Shown: in pieces, positions 31,484-41,707 of the stretch
How positions within the stretch are numbered: the stretch's first letter is position 1
Layout: every line of letters starts with the position of its first letter
Assembly: GCA_023144635.1 (NCBI GenBank)
Contig: JAGLFH010000055.1
Coordinates: 1-62,567 of the forward strand
From: Candidatus Auribacterota bacterium
GTDB lineage: Bacteria > Auribacterota > JAFGBW01 > JAFGJP01
Length of the DNA: 62,567 nt
Direction of reading: 5' to 3'
Translations under genes and position numbers: made by a program
Notes under the pieces: generated by a model
What the model saw: only the letters and a program-made list of their open reading frames with translations
Database searches by the model: none
Told to the model about the DNA's origin: nothing

Positions 31484-31888
31484 TTATCCTCCGATAAAAA
31501 AAGAGATGTTCGATCTTCCAGTATTCATCATTTTTTTTATTCTTTTTTTAATAAATTCTCTTATTAAATAACGGGATCCGGGAAAAAGTATTATGAATCC
31601 GGTTATATCAGTTAAAAGTCCGGGAGTAAGAAGCACAATACCTGCAATAAGGACCAAAAATCCATCAAGAAGCTCGTTACCCGGGAAACGACCTGAACTC
31701 ATTTCCCTTTGAATTTTAAACCATGCAGCAGCTCCTTCTCTTTTTGCTAAATAAGCTCCCAAAATACCTGTACCAATTACAATTAGCAATGTTATCTCAA
31801 CACCAAAAGAAGCTCCTAACCTCATCAAGATATAAAGTTCAATTATAGGAATAAGAGTAAATAGTAAAAAAAGTCTTACAAATATCAT
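31484..31888 (-). CDS. fxsA: FxsA family membrane protein
   Basis: 134 residues with the FxsA layout: FVRLFLLFTLIPIIELYILM, TGILGAYLAKREG, and LIAGIVLLTPGLLTDITGFIIL, with a basic C-terminal tail. In E. coli FxsA affects phage T7 exclusion; otherwise its function is unknown. It lies 20 nt downstream of alr on the same strand, so it is probably co-transcribed with it. Confidence 0.9.
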   Translation of the reverse strand: MIFVRLFLLFTLIPIIELYILMRLGASFGVEITLLIVIGTGILGAYLAKREGAAAWFKIQREMSSGRFPGNELLDGFLVLIAGIVLLTPGLLTDITGFIILFPGSRYLIREFIKKRIKKMMNTGRSNISFFIGG

Positions 31889-31908
31889 AAAAAAATCTCC
31901 TAAATAAT

Positions 31909-33018
31909 TTATTCGCCTGCATATTTTCTTTTGAGTATCTTACCCATAACACAAAAAACTTCATATGGTATTGTATTCATACGTGATGAATATTCATCAA
32001 TATTTATGAATTCTTCTCCTTGAGAACCTATTATAACAACCTCGTCTCCTATTTTAACATTACTTATATCAGTTATATCAACAGCAGTAATGTCCATTGT
32101 AACTCTCCCGAGAATATCTGCTTTTTTTCCTTTTATTAACACATACCCGTTTGATGAAAAAAGCCGTGAAAACCCCTTTCCATATCCTATATCGATGAGA
32201 GCTATCTTTTTTTCTTCTTTAGCTACAAATGTTCTTCCATAACTCACACCGCTATCTTTATGCAGGTTTTTGATTAAAATGACTTTTGCTTTTACAGAAA
32301 CTATATTTTTTATTCCTTCAAGCTTCAAAAAAGAAGAGGGATTAGCACCATACATTGAAATACCACAACGAATAAGATCCAAACATGAATCTTCATATCT
32401 AAAAACAGAAGAAGAATTCGCAATATGCTTTATTAGTTTTTTTCCTGTCTTTTTCTCTATTTCTGCAGAAATTCCGTTAAAAATTCTAAGCTGGAGCAAA
32501 GTAAAAGACTCATCTTTTTCATCTGCACACGGAAAATGAGAAAAAAGACCTTTTATGGATATCCCCTTCAAACCTGAGACCCTTTCAAGCATATCAGTGA
32601 GCTCGTTAGTAAGAAACCCTATTCTACCCATTCCGGTATCAACACCTAGATGTATTTCCACCTTTTTATTATTTTTAATACCTATCTTAGAAAAAGCAGA
32701 TATCTCCTCTATGGAACTAACAATAGGAATAACATTATATTTAATAATACTTTCTACTTCATCAATCGTACATGGCAATAAGCGCAAAATATTAATACTA
32801 TCATTAAAAATATTCCTAAGGATCTTTGCCTCATCAATATCAGCTATGCCAAACCATCTTATTCCCTTTTCAAAAGCTATTTTAGACATCTTTTCTATAC
32901 CGAGTCCATATGCGTCTGATTTAACAACTGCCATCATCTGAGACTTATCAATTATCTTTTCTAATATTTTGTCGATATTATTACGATATTTCTCCAGATC
33001 TATTTCCATAAAAGGCAT
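31909..33018 (-). CDS. alr: Alanine racemase
   Basis: 369 residues. PLP-dependent racemase making D-alanine for peptidoglycan. PLP lysine in VVKSDAYGLG, TIM-barrel motif HLGVDTGMGRIGF, SRCGISMYG-type motif as LIRCGISMYGANP, catalytic tyrosine region VSYGRTFVA and the C-terminal MDITAVDIT. Normal length. It lies 130 nt downstream of tsaB with no gene in the gap. Confidence 0.95.
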   Translation of the reverse strand: MPFMEIDLEKYRNNIDKILEKIIDKSQMMAVVKSDAYGLGIEKMSKIAFEKGIRWFGIADIDEAKILRNIFNDSINILRLLPCTIDEVESIIKYNVIPIVSSIEEISAFSKIGIKNNKKVEIHLGVDTGMGRIGFLTNELTDMLERVSGLKGISIKGLFSHFPCADEKDESFTLLQLRIFNGISAEIEKKTGKKLIKHIANSSSVFRYEDSCLDLIRCGISMYGANPSSFLKLEGIKNIVSVKAKVILIKNLHKDSGVSYGRTFVAKEEKKIALIDIGYGKGFSRLFSSNGYVLIKGKKADILGRVTMDITAVDITDISNVKIGDEVVIIGSQGEEFINIDEYSSRMNTIPYEVFCVMGKILKRKYAGE

Positions 33019-33148
33019 ATTACTAAACTCCCTATTTTGTAAGTCCCTTAGAACTATTAATACCTTAAATTATACCCGCCACAGGTTAACTTATATTTCA
33101 CCACGAAGAGGTTAATTTTCCTACTCTTTGAAATTCCTATATATTAAA

Positions 33149-33820
33149 TCATTTTTTCTTCTTTAAAATAACATTTGGGCTTCTAATGTAATTAGGCATT
33201 ACGTTCTCATCTGTTAATGAAAGCTTTTCATTTTCCATTGAGGCCTCAATAAGGCTTTCCGCACTTGGAAATACAATCTGCAATTTATTATGAAGAAGTG
33301 TTGATAAATTTCTTTTATGTAAATAACCATAAACAGCTATTGAAGCAGTAACAGATTCGACTTCTTCCTCAGTGGCCAAATGATCAGATGTCTTCTTTTC
33401 AAATGAACCATCAGAATAAATATAGCGTGAACAATAATATTCTTTTCTTCCCGCATCAATAGCTACTAAATATTCTTTATTTTTTACATTTTCCATTGAA
33501 CAGTTCCTACAAACTTTTTGAGCAATAATATCAAGCGAAGAAAACCCTATTACTTTTATATCTAAAGCCATTGAAAAAGCTTTTGCACAAGCTAACCCTA
33601 AACGGATACCTGTAAAAGATCCCGGGCCAATATCCACTGCAACAGATGAAACTTCATCTATTGATGTACCTGCATCATGAAGAACGCCTTTTATAGCAGG
33701 TACAGTCCGCGCACTGTGGTTCATCAATGAAGATTGAAAATCTTTTTGAAAGATCTTTCCATCTTTTAAAACTGCAACTGACCCCTCTAAACAAGTTGTC
33801 GTAATAGCTATGATTCCCAT
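33149..33820 (-). CDS. tsaB: tRNA t6A biosynthesis protein TsaB
   Basis: 223 residues. ASKHA-fold partner of TsaD in the complex that makes threonylcarbamoyladenosine in ANN-decoding tRNAs. Diagnostic segments: an N-terminal TTTCLEGSVAVL phosphate-1-like loop, HSARTVPAI, and VDIGPGSFTGIRLGLACAK. It overlaps tsaE by 13 nt, so the two are translationally coupled. tsaD is not in the window. Confidence 0.93.
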   Translation of the reverse strand: MGIIAITTTCLEGSVAVLKDGKIFQKDFQSSLMNHSARTVPAIKGVLHDAGTSIDEVSSVAVDIGPGSFTGIRLGLACAKAFSMALDIKVIGFSSLDIIAQKVCRNCSMENVKNKEYLVAIDAGRKEYYCSRYIYSDGSFEKKTSDHLATEEEVESVTASIAVYGYLHKRNLSTLLHNKLQIVFPSAESLIEASMENEKLSLTDENVMPNYIRSPNVILKKKK

Positions 33821-34242
33821 GGGTCTATTATAAACTCCCTTTCCGTTTCACCTTTTATATTAATTGTAATTGAAATAACTCTTCCAGGGAAAGATGTCTT
33901 TTTTATCCTGTCTGCCCATTCAACAAAAATTATATTTTTTTCCTGTAAATAATCTTCAAATTCGAAAAACTCCGCCCCAACATTTTTTCCCATACGATAA
34001 AAATCAAAATGATGAATATGAGAATCTTTTACTTTATATGTCTTTACTATGCTGAATGTTGGACTTAGGACATTATCGCTTTTCACACCCAGCAAGCGAC
34101 AGACTGATCTTACAAAAAAGGTCTTTCCAGCTCCCAGATCTCCATAAAAAAGGACAATATCTTCATCCTTTAAAATAGATGCAAATTCTTCTGCCAACTT
34201 TTTTGTTTCCTCAGTATCTTTGCAAATGATCCTTTTATTCAA
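33808..34242 (-). CDS. tsaE: tRNA t6A biosynthesis ATPase TsaE
   Basis: 144 residues. P-loop protein needed for TsaBDE turnover. Walker A GDLGAGKT, then SPTFSIVKTY, HFDFYRMG and the C-terminal FVEWADRI. Normal length. It lies between thiL (8-nt overlap) and tsaB (13-nt overlap). Confidence 0.93.
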   Translation of the reverse strand: MNKRIICKDTEETKKLAEEFASILKDEDIVLFYGDLGAGKTFFVRSVCRLLGVKSDNVLSPTFSIVKTYKVKDSHIHHFDFYRMGKNVGAEFFEFEDYLQEKNIIFVEWADRIKKTSFPGRVISITINIKGETEREFIIDPWES

Positions 34243-35134
34243 AATGCTTGAACTCCCTATTTATAACATGTATTTTCTTGTTATTCTGATCAAAAAACTT
34301 CAAGCCTTTTCCTTTATTTACTTTTCCAATAATACTAAGAGGAATTCCAAATCTTTTTTTGAACTCTTTAATGATCTTTTCAGGTTTTTCACACGATCCT
34401 GTAAAGACCATTTCAAAATCTTCACCATCAAACAAAGCACTTTCCAAAGATTTTTCAAATGAATTCTGCCTTTTTCTAAACCTGATGCTCGAAGTATCTA
34501 TTTCAAAACAGACACTACTCTCTTCACTTAAAATACGTAAAGAAGCATATAATCCGTCAGAAGCATCCATTGAAGATGTTATTTTTATTTTTCTTTTTAA
34601 AAGCTGCATCTCTCTTATCCTAGGCTTGAAACTATGATGCCATCCTGTAGTAAAAGAATTTCCAAAAAATCCTGTAGTAAAAACTAAGTCACCTATACAG
34701 GCTCCTTTTCTTTTTAAAATATTTCCACATTTAGTACCTATTATTGTACTGTCAATAATAATACTCGGACTTCTTACTGTATCACCGCCGATAATCTTTG
34801 TTTTAAATGGTATTAAAACTGAACTCATACCATTAAAAATACTTTTTACAGAAGAAAAAGAATAATTTTGTGGAATGCCTAAAGAAACAACCATATAAAG
34901 AGGCTTAGCACCCATAGCAGCTATATCGCTCAATGAAACAGCAGCAGATTTTCTTCCAATATTCTTTGGTTTTTCTTTCACTTTAAAATGTGTTCCTTCC
35001 ACAAGCATATCAGAAGAGACAACAATTTGTTTTGAAGGGAGGTTTACAAAAGCAGCATCATCAATACCGCAACCAATAGGAATACGGGAATTCCTATTTT
35101 GAGACCTCAACCATCTGATAAGCTTATGTTCCAT
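34235..35134 (-). CDS. thiL: Thiamine-monophosphate kinase
   Basis: 299 residues of the PurM/ThiL fold. Motifs: GIDDAAF, SSDMLVEGTHF, KSAAVSLSDIAAMGAKP, GGDTVRS, MDASDGLY and DGEDFEMVF, which together define ThiL (phosphorylation of thiamine monophosphate to the diphosphate). It is the first gene of the thiL-tsaE-tsaB group. Confidence 0.93.
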   Translation of the reverse strand: MEHKLIRWLRSQNRNSRIPIGCGIDDAAFVNLPSKQIVVSSDMLVEGTHFKVKEKPKNIGRKSAAVSLSDIAAMGAKPLYMVVSLGIPQNYSFSSVKSIFNGMSSVLIPFKTKIIGGDTVRSPSIIIDSTIIGTKCGNILKRKGACIGDLVFTTGFFGNSFTTGWHHSFKPRIREMQLLKRKIKITSSMDASDGLYASLRILSEESSVCFEIDTSSIRFRKRQNSFEKSLESALFDGEDFEMVFTGSCEKPEKIIKEFKKRFGIPLSIIGKVNKGKGLKFFDQNNKKIHVINREFKHFE

Positions 35135-35407
35135 ATAAAGTAATCTATATTTTATTTAATTTCAGTAAGTTATAAACATTACAAATTAATTTCAAGTTAT
35201 TGATTTTAACATATAAGAAAAACCAAAAAAACACCAAATATAAAGCATAAATAAAATAGAAAATTTACAAAAATGTGCATTTTTTAGTCAATTTTGAACA
35301 TTGTACAAGATAATGTTGAAAAGAACAACCCGCTACATCATAAGCTATCAATCTATATCTTACTCTAAATAAACAAGTTATATCTTTTTATAGATATTTT
35401 CACTATC

Positions 35408-35423
35408 TGGCATAACTCTTGAG
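35408..35423 (+). promoter_or_regulatory. Candidate sigma-54 (-24/-12) promoter
   Basis: TGGCAT, 5 nt, TTGAG has the correct spacing for the TGGCAC-N5-TTGC consensus. The -24 element is good, while -12 has GA for GC. It lies 33 nt before the GTG at 35456. A sigma-54 activator is encoded at 25820-27205. The gap from 35135 shows nothing else beyond AT-rich sequence. Confidence 0.3.
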
Positions 35424-35455
35424 TTCATTTTCTTCCACAATAAAGGAGAAAAAAA

Positions 35456-35956
35456 GTGATACTTACTAATTTAAAGCAAACATCTCGCTATTATCTTGAA
35501 GAAAAGGAATATGAAACAGCTTATCTTCACTATTCTCTCTTTGAGAGGATTCTTATTGATCATCAAAATAAAAAAAGATATGCAGTTATAGGAATTCGTG
35601 AATCTGCAGAAGATTTTTTCTTTGAAAAACAGTACAGGGCTGCAGCAAAGTTCTATCAGGACCTAAGAACTTCTTTTGGACAGAATAGTCTTAGAGATAT
35701 AGACCAATATAGATTTGCAAAATCACTTTTTAACCTGAATCAAATAGACAAAGCATTAAACGAGTATAAAACCTTTACTGCATACTATGGCTATTCTTCT
35801 ATTCTGAATAAAGCTTATAAAGATATTGCCAATATATATCTTCTCTGCGGTAACAATATCATGTTTGATCAATACATCGAATTATCAAAAGGTAAATTTA
35901 AATTGAAACGTAAATCAAAAAGAATTTCGAAACTGCGAAGGGGGGTACGCAAATAA
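35456..35956 (+). CDS. TPR-like helical protein of unknown function
   Basis: 166 residues starting at GTG after AAAGGAG. It is all helical, with three to four tetratricopeptide-like units (YYLEEKEYETAYLHYSLFERIL, FFFEKQYRAAAKFYQDL, LFNLNQIDKALNEYKTF) and a strongly basic C-terminal tail. No signal peptide. It stands alone between a possible sigma-54 promoter and a terminator. Function unknown. Confidence 0.7.
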   Translation: MILTNLKQTSRYYLEEKEYETAYLHYSLFERILIDHQNKKRYAVIGIRESAEDFFFEKQYRAAAKFYQDLRTSFGQNSLRDIDQYRFAKSLFNLNQIDKALNEYKTFTAYYGYSSILNKAYKDIANIYLLCGNNIMFDQYIELSKGKFKLKRKSKRISKLRRGVRK

Positions 35957-36050
35957 AACCTCCAATTTGGGGAATAAGTTGTCATGTTATGCATGTTAGC
36001 TTTTTCCCCAAATAGCAGGGGGAACCCTCTTATATATATATCTTAAAAAA

Positions 36051-36080
36051 AGGCAGATCTTAAGATCTGCCTTTTTTTTT
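36051..36080 (+). terminator. Rho-independent terminator
   Basis: AGGCAGATCTTAAGATCTGCCT hairpin followed by nine T residues. A preceding A-run makes it work in both directions. It lies ~95 nt after the TPR-like gene. Confidence 0.85.
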
Positions 36081-36173
36081 GAGTCAAATTTTACTTGCAA
36101 AAGAAATTAGTTTTTGTTATATTTCTCATTTCTGTTTTAGCTGAATTTTAAATCAAAAGCTATTCAGTTGTAA

Positions 36174-36250
<77 letters not shown>

Positions 36251-36490
36251 CTTACCTCGTCATTAGTCGTTTGTCTTTCGTGGTTCGTTCAAGGTGCTAC
36301 TTTCGGTAGCGGATGATTAAATATTTCACCACGCTTGCCATGAGTGTAATCAAAGGATCAACACAAATAAAAAATGAAAATGGGCGTCCGTACAGCTGTA
36401 AACGTAAAATATCGTCATTGTGGGAAACGAAGTGATGAAATAACCCCAGTAAAGCCTTACAAAAATATTTTCTAACTTTAAAGTAAAAAA

Positions 36491-36518
36491 AGCCCGTTCC
36501 ATAGAACGGGCTTTTTTT
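36491..36518. terminator. Terminator downstream of rpoD
   Basis: AGCCCGTTCC/GGAACGGGCT-type hairpin with A-run before and T-run after, so bidirectional. It serves the minus-strand rpoD gene, which ends ~40 nt away. Confidence 0.8.
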
Positions 36519-36556
36519 ATTCTCTGTGTCTTTGTGCCTCTGTGGCAACTATTATT

Positions 36557-38791
36557 TTAAACAAATATTTTTTCTTCTTCAGCATCTTCAAGGAATTCAC
36601 GAAGCTTGCGAGCTCTTACAGGATGACGCATTTTTCTAAGAGCTTTTGCTTCAATCTGACGAACACGTTCCCTTGTTACTGCAAATTCTTTTCCTACTTC
36701 TTCAAGTGTCCTAGGAGTACCGTCACCTACTCCAAATCGCAGCATCAATACTTTCTTTTCCCTTGGAGTTAATGTATTAAGCACATTTTCCATACGCTCT
36801 TTGAGCAAAGAATAGCTTGTTGCATCAGAAGGCAATTCTGTTTTTTTATCTTCAATGAAATCTCCAAAATTAGAATCATCACTATCTCCTATAGGTGTTT
36901 GAAGACTGATAGGATGTTGTGCTATTTTTAGTATCGAACGTATCTTCTCAACAGGTATACTCATTTCCTCAGAAAGATCTTCTGAAGCAGGCTCCTTACC
37001 GTTAAGCTGCACAAATTTCTTTGATGCTCTAACAAGCTTATTAATAGTTTCAATCATATGTACAGGTATGCGTATAGTTCTTGCCTGATCAGCAATTGAA
37101 CGTGTAATAGCCTGACGTATCCACCATGTAGCATAAGTTGAAAATTTATAACCGCGTCTATACTCAAATTTATCAACTGCTTTCATAAGCCCTATATTAC
37201 CTTCCTGAATAAGATCCAGAAAAGAAAGGCCTCTGTTTGTATATTTTTTTGCTATACTGATAACTAATCTTAAGTTGGCTTCTACCATCTCACTTTTTGC
37301 ACTTGCTGCCTGATCAATAGCAATTTTTAATCTTTTTGCCCTTTTACGGAAATCTGGAACCGGTATACGAGCAGAATCTAAAATACGTTTTATTTTTCGT
37401 TTTTCGTTCTTTATAAGTTTTTTTGAATCTGGTGAATTTTCTTTTTTGATTTTATTGATCTCTTTTTCAATATTCTCGATCCTTAAAAGCATACTTATTA
37501 CTTTCCGTGCAAAGTCCTCAACCGTCTTCTGTTTAAATTGGAATTTTTCTAATAATTTAACCATCCCCTCGGAAAGTTTTTCATATTCTTTTTGAATTTT
37601 TTGAGGTGATTTTTCATTAGAATTTATAATCTTCCATAATTCGTTCAAACGGATATCTGAAGATTTGACTTCTTCTGAAAGCACTTTTATCTCTTTAATG
37701 AACTGAGGCCTGTTTTCAACCAGCTCATCCTCAATTATTCTATCAAAACGTTCTTTACCGTTGATTATCCTTCTGGAAACAACAAGGGCTTCTTTAGCTA
37801 CATGGCCAAAATAAAAGATATCTTTCATTATTTTCTTCTGTGCAGCCTCTATTCGTTTACTTATCTCAACTTCCTGCTCTCTGCTTAACAAAGGAACAGT
37901 ACCCATTTGCTTTAAATACATGCGCACAGGGTCGTCGAGTATTTCCATTCTCGAAGCACTAAGCTTACGATCTTCTTCAAGATCATCATCTTTGACAAAC
38001 TTTTCTGCTTTCTCATCATCTGTATCAACAACATTAACGTCCATGCTCTCTAACAGCATGATAATAGAATCAAGATCATCTGCATTAATCATCTTGTCAG
38101 GAAGTATTTTGTTAATATCATCATAAGTTAGGAACTCTTTCTTTTTCCCCAGTTTTATCAATTCCCTTATCTTTATCTGCTTATTTTTTTTATCAGGAAC
38201 ATCTTCACCCTGAAAAATAAACTCTTCCATAGCAAAGCTTATCTCATCTTTCGGGAAATCTGTCTCACTGGAAGAGCGAATATCTTCACGTTTTTTCCGG
38301 CCTTTTTTTTGTTCTTCTTTTTTTACCGGTCTTTGCTTTTGTTTTTTGGTTTGAGGAGTGATCTTTTCTTTTATTGTTTTTAATCTGATGTGGGTTGTCC
38401 TGACATGTAATTTTTTCTTTGTTTTAGGACTGGTCTTTTTTGAAGATTTTACAACTTTTGTTTTTAATTTGGTTTTTACAGTTTTTGCTGTTTTCTTTTT
38501 CGCAACTGATGATTTAAAAGACTTTGATTTTACAGTAACCTTTTTCTTAGTGAGCTTCGCAGATTTTTTGACGACAGCTTTCTTCTTTATTGGAGTCTTT
38601 GAAGCTTTTTTTACAATTGCTTTTTTCTTTATTGGAGTCTTTTTCTTCTTAACTTTTGGCTTAGAAACCGCCTTTACCTGTTTTTTCTTTTTTGAAGAAT
38701 TAAGAGTGGTCTTTGGAGATCTTTTTTTTGTCACTTTTTTGTTTTTAAGCGTAACTCTTTTTTTATTTATTTTAGCAGTCTTTTTTTTCAT
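36557..38791 (-). CDS. rpoD: Primary sigma factor RpoD with a lysine-rich N-terminal tail
   Basis: 744 residues. The first ~170 form a repetitive lysine-rich tail (units such as [11 protein letters not shown] and [11 protein letters not shown], resembling histone-H1-like tails). Then region 1.1-like ([12 protein letters not shown]), region 1.2 ([21 protein letters not shown]), the non-conserved insert, region 2 ([31 protein letters not shown]), region 3, and region 4 ([33 protein letters not shown]). Region 2/4 content shows a group 1 housekeeping sigma. It follows dnaG by 3 nt, the classical dnaG-rpoD pair. The tail is unusual and may add non-specific DNA binding. Confidence 0.95.
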   Translation of the reverse strand: MKKKTAKINKKRVTLKNKKVTKKRSPKTTLNSSKKKKQVKAVSKPKVKKKKTPIKKKAIVKKASKTPIKKKAVVKKSAKLTKKKVTVKSKSFKSSVAKKKTAKTVKTKLKTKVVKSSKKTSPKTKKKLHVRTTHIRLKTIKEKITPQTKKQKQRPVKKEEQKKGRKKREDIRSSSETDFPKDEISFAMEEFIFQGEDVPDKKNKQIKIRELIKLGKKKEFLTYDDINKILPDKMINADDLDSIIMLLESMDVNVVDTDDEKAEKFVKDDDLEEDRKLSASRMEILDDPVRMYLKQMGTVPLLSREQEVEISKRIEAAQKKIMKDIFYFGHVAKEALVVSRRIINGKERFDRIIEDELVENRPQFIKEIKVLSEEVKSSDIRLNELWKIINSNEKSPQKIQKEYEKLSEGMVKLLEKFQFKQKTVEDFARKVISMLLRIENIEKEINKIKKENSPDSKKLIKNEKRKIKRILDSARIPVPDFRKRAKRLKIAIDQAASAKSEMVEANLRLVISIAKKYTNRGLSFLDLIQEGNIGLMKAVDKFEYRRGYKFSTYATWWIRQAITRSIADQARTIRIPVHMIETINKLVRASKKFVQLNGKEPASEDLSEEMSIPVEKIRSILKIAQHPISLQTPIGDSDDSNFGDFIEDKKTELPSDATSYSLLKERMENVLNTLTPREKKVLMLRFGVGDGTPRTLEEVGKEFAVTRERVRQIEAKALRKMRHPVRARKLREFLEDAEEEKIFV

Positions 38792-38794
38792 ATT

Positions 38795-40570
38795 TTATAC
38801 ACACCCTTTTGTTTTTGCTTCCCTAATAAGTTCCTGAAATTCAGAAAGGAGATCAGTAATCTCTTCCCCTTTTGCCTCTCTCTCCTTTATTGCTAACTGC
38901 AATTGTCCCTGACGCTTTTTAATATTTCGCTTGTTAATATCACGCAAACAGTCGCAAAATATCTCATCTTTGTTTCCTTTAAGCTCAACAGACGCTATGC
39001 GACTTATCAGTTTTACTGCATCAGGATCTTCCTGCAAGCAAAGAATAAGATCCTTTATGTCATTTTTTTCTTTTCTGTAAATCTCCAAAAATATATTTTT
39101 TAAAACATTTTCTTCGAGAGTATCCGGATTAAAGTTTTTTTCTTTTAATTGTGATATATAATTCCTGTCATTAATAAGCAATCTTAAAAGCTCATATTCA
39201 CCTGAATTGTATATCGTATTATTTTCAATCGGTTTTAACTTTTTAGAAAAAGTGTTCCTTCCTTCTGTTTTTTTAAATTTTACAAATACATCCCTTAATG
39301 AATATTCATCAACATCAAGCGAAAAAGCCAACTTTTTAAAACATTCGTCTTTAAGGATTCTATTATTTATATTTAATAAGTCTTTACAAAAATCATTAAT
39401 GATACTAATTTTTTCTTCCGGAGTCAAAATATTATTATTTTTCTTTAAATTGTCAAGTTTAAAATCAAAAAGAGTTTTTTTTAAAACAAAATATTTTTTT
39501 AATCCCTCCCGCCCACTATGTTGTAATATTGACGCAGGATCCTCTCCTTTAGGGAGAATCATTGCCTCTGCCTGCATCTCATATTCAAGAAAAAGAGGCA
39601 ATGTCTTTTTTGCTGCCTCTATTCCGGCTTCATCTCCATCAAAGCATAAAACTGTTCGATTCGTATAATTTTTTAAATTCTTAATATGTTCTCTTGTAAG
39701 TGATGTTCCCTGAACCCCTACAGTGTTTGTAAGACCCTCCTGATGCGACAAAATTACATCGATATGTCCTTCCATAAGATAAGCATATTTTTTTTCCTGA
39801 ATGGATCTTCTGGCTTCATAAAAACCATAAAGAATTTCTCTTTTCTTAAACACAGAAGTTTCCTGAGTGTTAAGATATTTCGGTATAACATCATCCCGAA
39901 GGCATCTTCCGCTAAAACCTACTATTTTTCCTGCAGAGTTTCTTATGGGAAAAACTACACGGTCTCTGAATTTATCTATAAATCTACCACTGCTTTCCCT
40001 AAATTTAGTTTTTTCTATTATTAATCCTGCCTTCATTAGGTCTTCAATAGAAAAACCGCTTGATTTCATGAATTTTAGCAATAAATCATAACTATTGGGG
40101 GCATATCCAATAAAAAAATCATCTATACTTTGTTTTTTTATTCCTCTCTTTTCTAAAAAAGCACGGCAGTTTTTAGAATTTCCGGATAAAAGAGACTTAT
40201 GGAAAAATTCCGCAGCAAGTTTATTCATGCGGTAATAATCAATTTTCTTATTGCTGATAAGACCAGTGCCTGTTTCCTCTGTAATTGTAATACCTTGCAT
40301 ATCTGCAAGTATTCTAACAGCTTCAGGAAAAGAAACTTTTTCATGCTGAACAATAAATGAAAATACATTCCCCCCTGCACCACAACCAAAGCAATGAAAT
40401 ATCTGTTTAGCACGGCTTACAACAAATGAAGCTGTTTTTTCATTATGAAAAGGACATCTAGCCTTAAAACTGCTTCCACTAGCTTTCAATGGAATATAAC
40501 GCTGTATTACATCAGCTATATCTGATGAAGCTAGAACAGTATCTATATCTTCCTGTTTAATAAAAGGCAT
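38795..40570 (-). CDS. dnaG: DNA primase
   Basis: 591 residues from ATG 40570. The open frame reaches 40615, but a promoter overlaps those codons, and AGAGG precedes 40570. N-terminal CHC2-type zinc site (CPFHNEKTASF ... HCFGCGAGGN), DnaG catalytic core (GFSGRCL, YLMEGHIDVILSHQEG) and Toprim residues (VLCFDGDEAGIEAAKK), then the C-terminal helicase-binding region. It makes RNA primers for replication. First gene of the dnaG-rpoD operon. Confidence 0.95.
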   Translation of the reverse strand: MPFIKQEDIDTVLASSDIADVIQRYIPLKASGSSFKARCPFHNEKTASFVVSRAKQIFHCFGCGAGGNVFSFIVQHEKVSFPEAVRILADMQGITITEETGTGLISNKKIDYYRMNKLAAEFFHKSLLSGNSKNCRAFLEKRGIKKQSIDDFFIGYAPNSYDLLLKFMKSSGFSIEDLMKAGLIIEKTKFRESSGRFIDKFRDRVVFPIRNSAGKIVGFSGRCLRDDVIPKYLNTQETSVFKKREILYGFYEARRSIQEKKYAYLMEGHIDVILSHQEGLTNTVGVQGTSLTREHIKNLKNYTNRTVLCFDGDEAGIEAAKKTLPLFLEYEMQAEAMILPKGEDPASILQHSGREGLKKYFVLKKTLFDFKLDNLKKNNNILTPEEKISIINDFCKDLLNINNRILKDECFKKLAFSLDVDEYSLRDVFVKFKKTEGRNTFSKKLKPIENNTIYNSGEYELLRLLINDRNYISQLKEKNFNPDTLEENVLKNIFLEIYRKEKNDIKDLILCLQEDPDAVKLISRIASVELKGNKDEIFCDCLRDINKRNIKKRQGQLQLAIKEREAKGEEITDLLSEFQELIREAKTKGCV

Positions 40571-40586
40571 TTTTCCTCTAACAGTA

Positions 40587-40615
40587 TCTTTATGGTCGCT
40601 TATAACTAATCTCAA
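40587..40615 (-). promoter_or_regulatory. Promoter of the dnaG-rpoD operon
   Basis: On the minus strand TTGAGA (40615-40610), 17-nt spacer, TAAAGA (40592-40587). The predicted start is ~10 nt upstream of the ATG at 40570, which rules out the longer dnaG start. Confidence 0.5.
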
Positions 40616-40744
40616 AAAAGTTATAATATTATAATACAGAAAAACAAAACATCAAAATTTGTATGATTCTTTTGTTAAGGAACTTACATATAAAACAGAC
40701 ACAAAACATTCAATTATACACGCAACACTAAGGTAACAAGACAA

Positions 40745-41701
40745 TTACAAACGCTTAACCCTGGTAAATCCACTGCATTCAATAATATTGAGATCCTCTA
40801 CCGCATCAAGTTCATCTATCAAAAGATTAATACCTATATTGTCACTCGAAATATGCCCTGCAACTATTACATTCAGATGATTGCTTTTTGCTTCTTTCAA
40901 GTGTTCTTCACTAAGGTGCATGCAAACAATAGTACTAACACCTGAATTTTTCAAGTTTTCAAAAATCTTTTTCGAACCTTCCGTGCCTCCTGTCATATCA
41001 ACCATGATCTTCCCGCATCGTCTGCCATCAGTTCCGCTGATAACACAAACACCTGCATTTAATGAAATTGCTTGTCTGTATTCAGGAATATCATTAAGAA
41101 TATCTATAATTTCAGAAACAAATTCAGGTTTTTTTTCATTAAAAATGTTATTTAAGAACTTTTGCACAAGATTATCTGTTGGAGTATGTACACACATAAA
41201 AGGAATATCAAGTATTTTTGCAGCATCAACAGCCCTGTTATGATTAATTGGTAAAAAACAGCGTTTTACCTCCTGCATCCTTTCTTCCATAAGTGCTTCA
41301 GAAACATTAACAGGTACTCCGTATTTCAATAAAACATCTGTCTGAAGTTTCATTACATCAGATAAAGCTGCTAATGCCTTTCCTTCCGGATGATGAGAAA
41401 GAACAAGATCTATTCTCTTTCCTTTCTCACGTAATCTGTCAGCAAGGACGACCTCTCCCACTTCCATATCAACACCAACAAGAATTGTTTTTACATCTTC
41501 TTCTCCGGTACCATAAAGAATACGCGTATCACTAAAAGGATTAACAAGGCTTTCCTTATCAAACAAAAGCTTCTTCTTTTCCGTCATATCATCGTATTTT
41601 TTTCGTACACGGATCAACTCTTTTTCAACGCCTTCCGCTCCTCTAGGATCACTGAACTTTCCGCATTTCACAGCCAAATCATAAATTTTCTTTAGTTTCA
41701 T
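40745..41701 (-). CDS. NIF3-like (NGG1p-interacting factor 3 type) protein
   Basis: 318 residues. Motifs ILVGVDMEVGEVVL, LVLSHHPEGKAL and IVAGHISSDNIGINLLI contain the histidines and acid residues that bind the di-metal site of NIF3/DUF34 proteins. The N-terminal ~60 residues are a family-specific helical extension. These proteins are GTP cyclohydrolase I type 2-like by older naming, but their true reaction is unknown. It is followed on the plus coordinate side by cvpA (6-nt gap), so likely one transcript. Confidence 0.8.
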   Translation of the reverse strand: MKLKKIYDLAVKCGKFSDPRGAEGVEKELIRVRKKYDDMTEKKKLLFDKESLVNPFSDTRILYGTGEEDVKTILVGVDMEVGEVVLADRLREKGKRIDLVLSHHPEGKALAALSDVMKLQTDVLLKYGVPVNVSEALMEERMQEVKRCFLPINHNRAVDAAKILDIPFMCVHTPTDNLVQKFLNNIFNEKKPEFVSEIIDILNDIPEYRQAISLNAGVCVISGTDGRRCGKIMVDMTGGTEGSKKIFENLKNSGVSTIVCMHLSEEHLKEAKSNHLNVIVAGHISSDNIGINLLIDELDAVEDLNIIECSGFTRVKRL

Positions 41702-41707
41702 AACAGC

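Noticed and set aside
38358-38837. Plus-strand hydrophobic frame of 159 codons
   Set aside because: It is the complement of the lysine-rich rpoD tail (AAA/AAG codons read as Phe/Leu).
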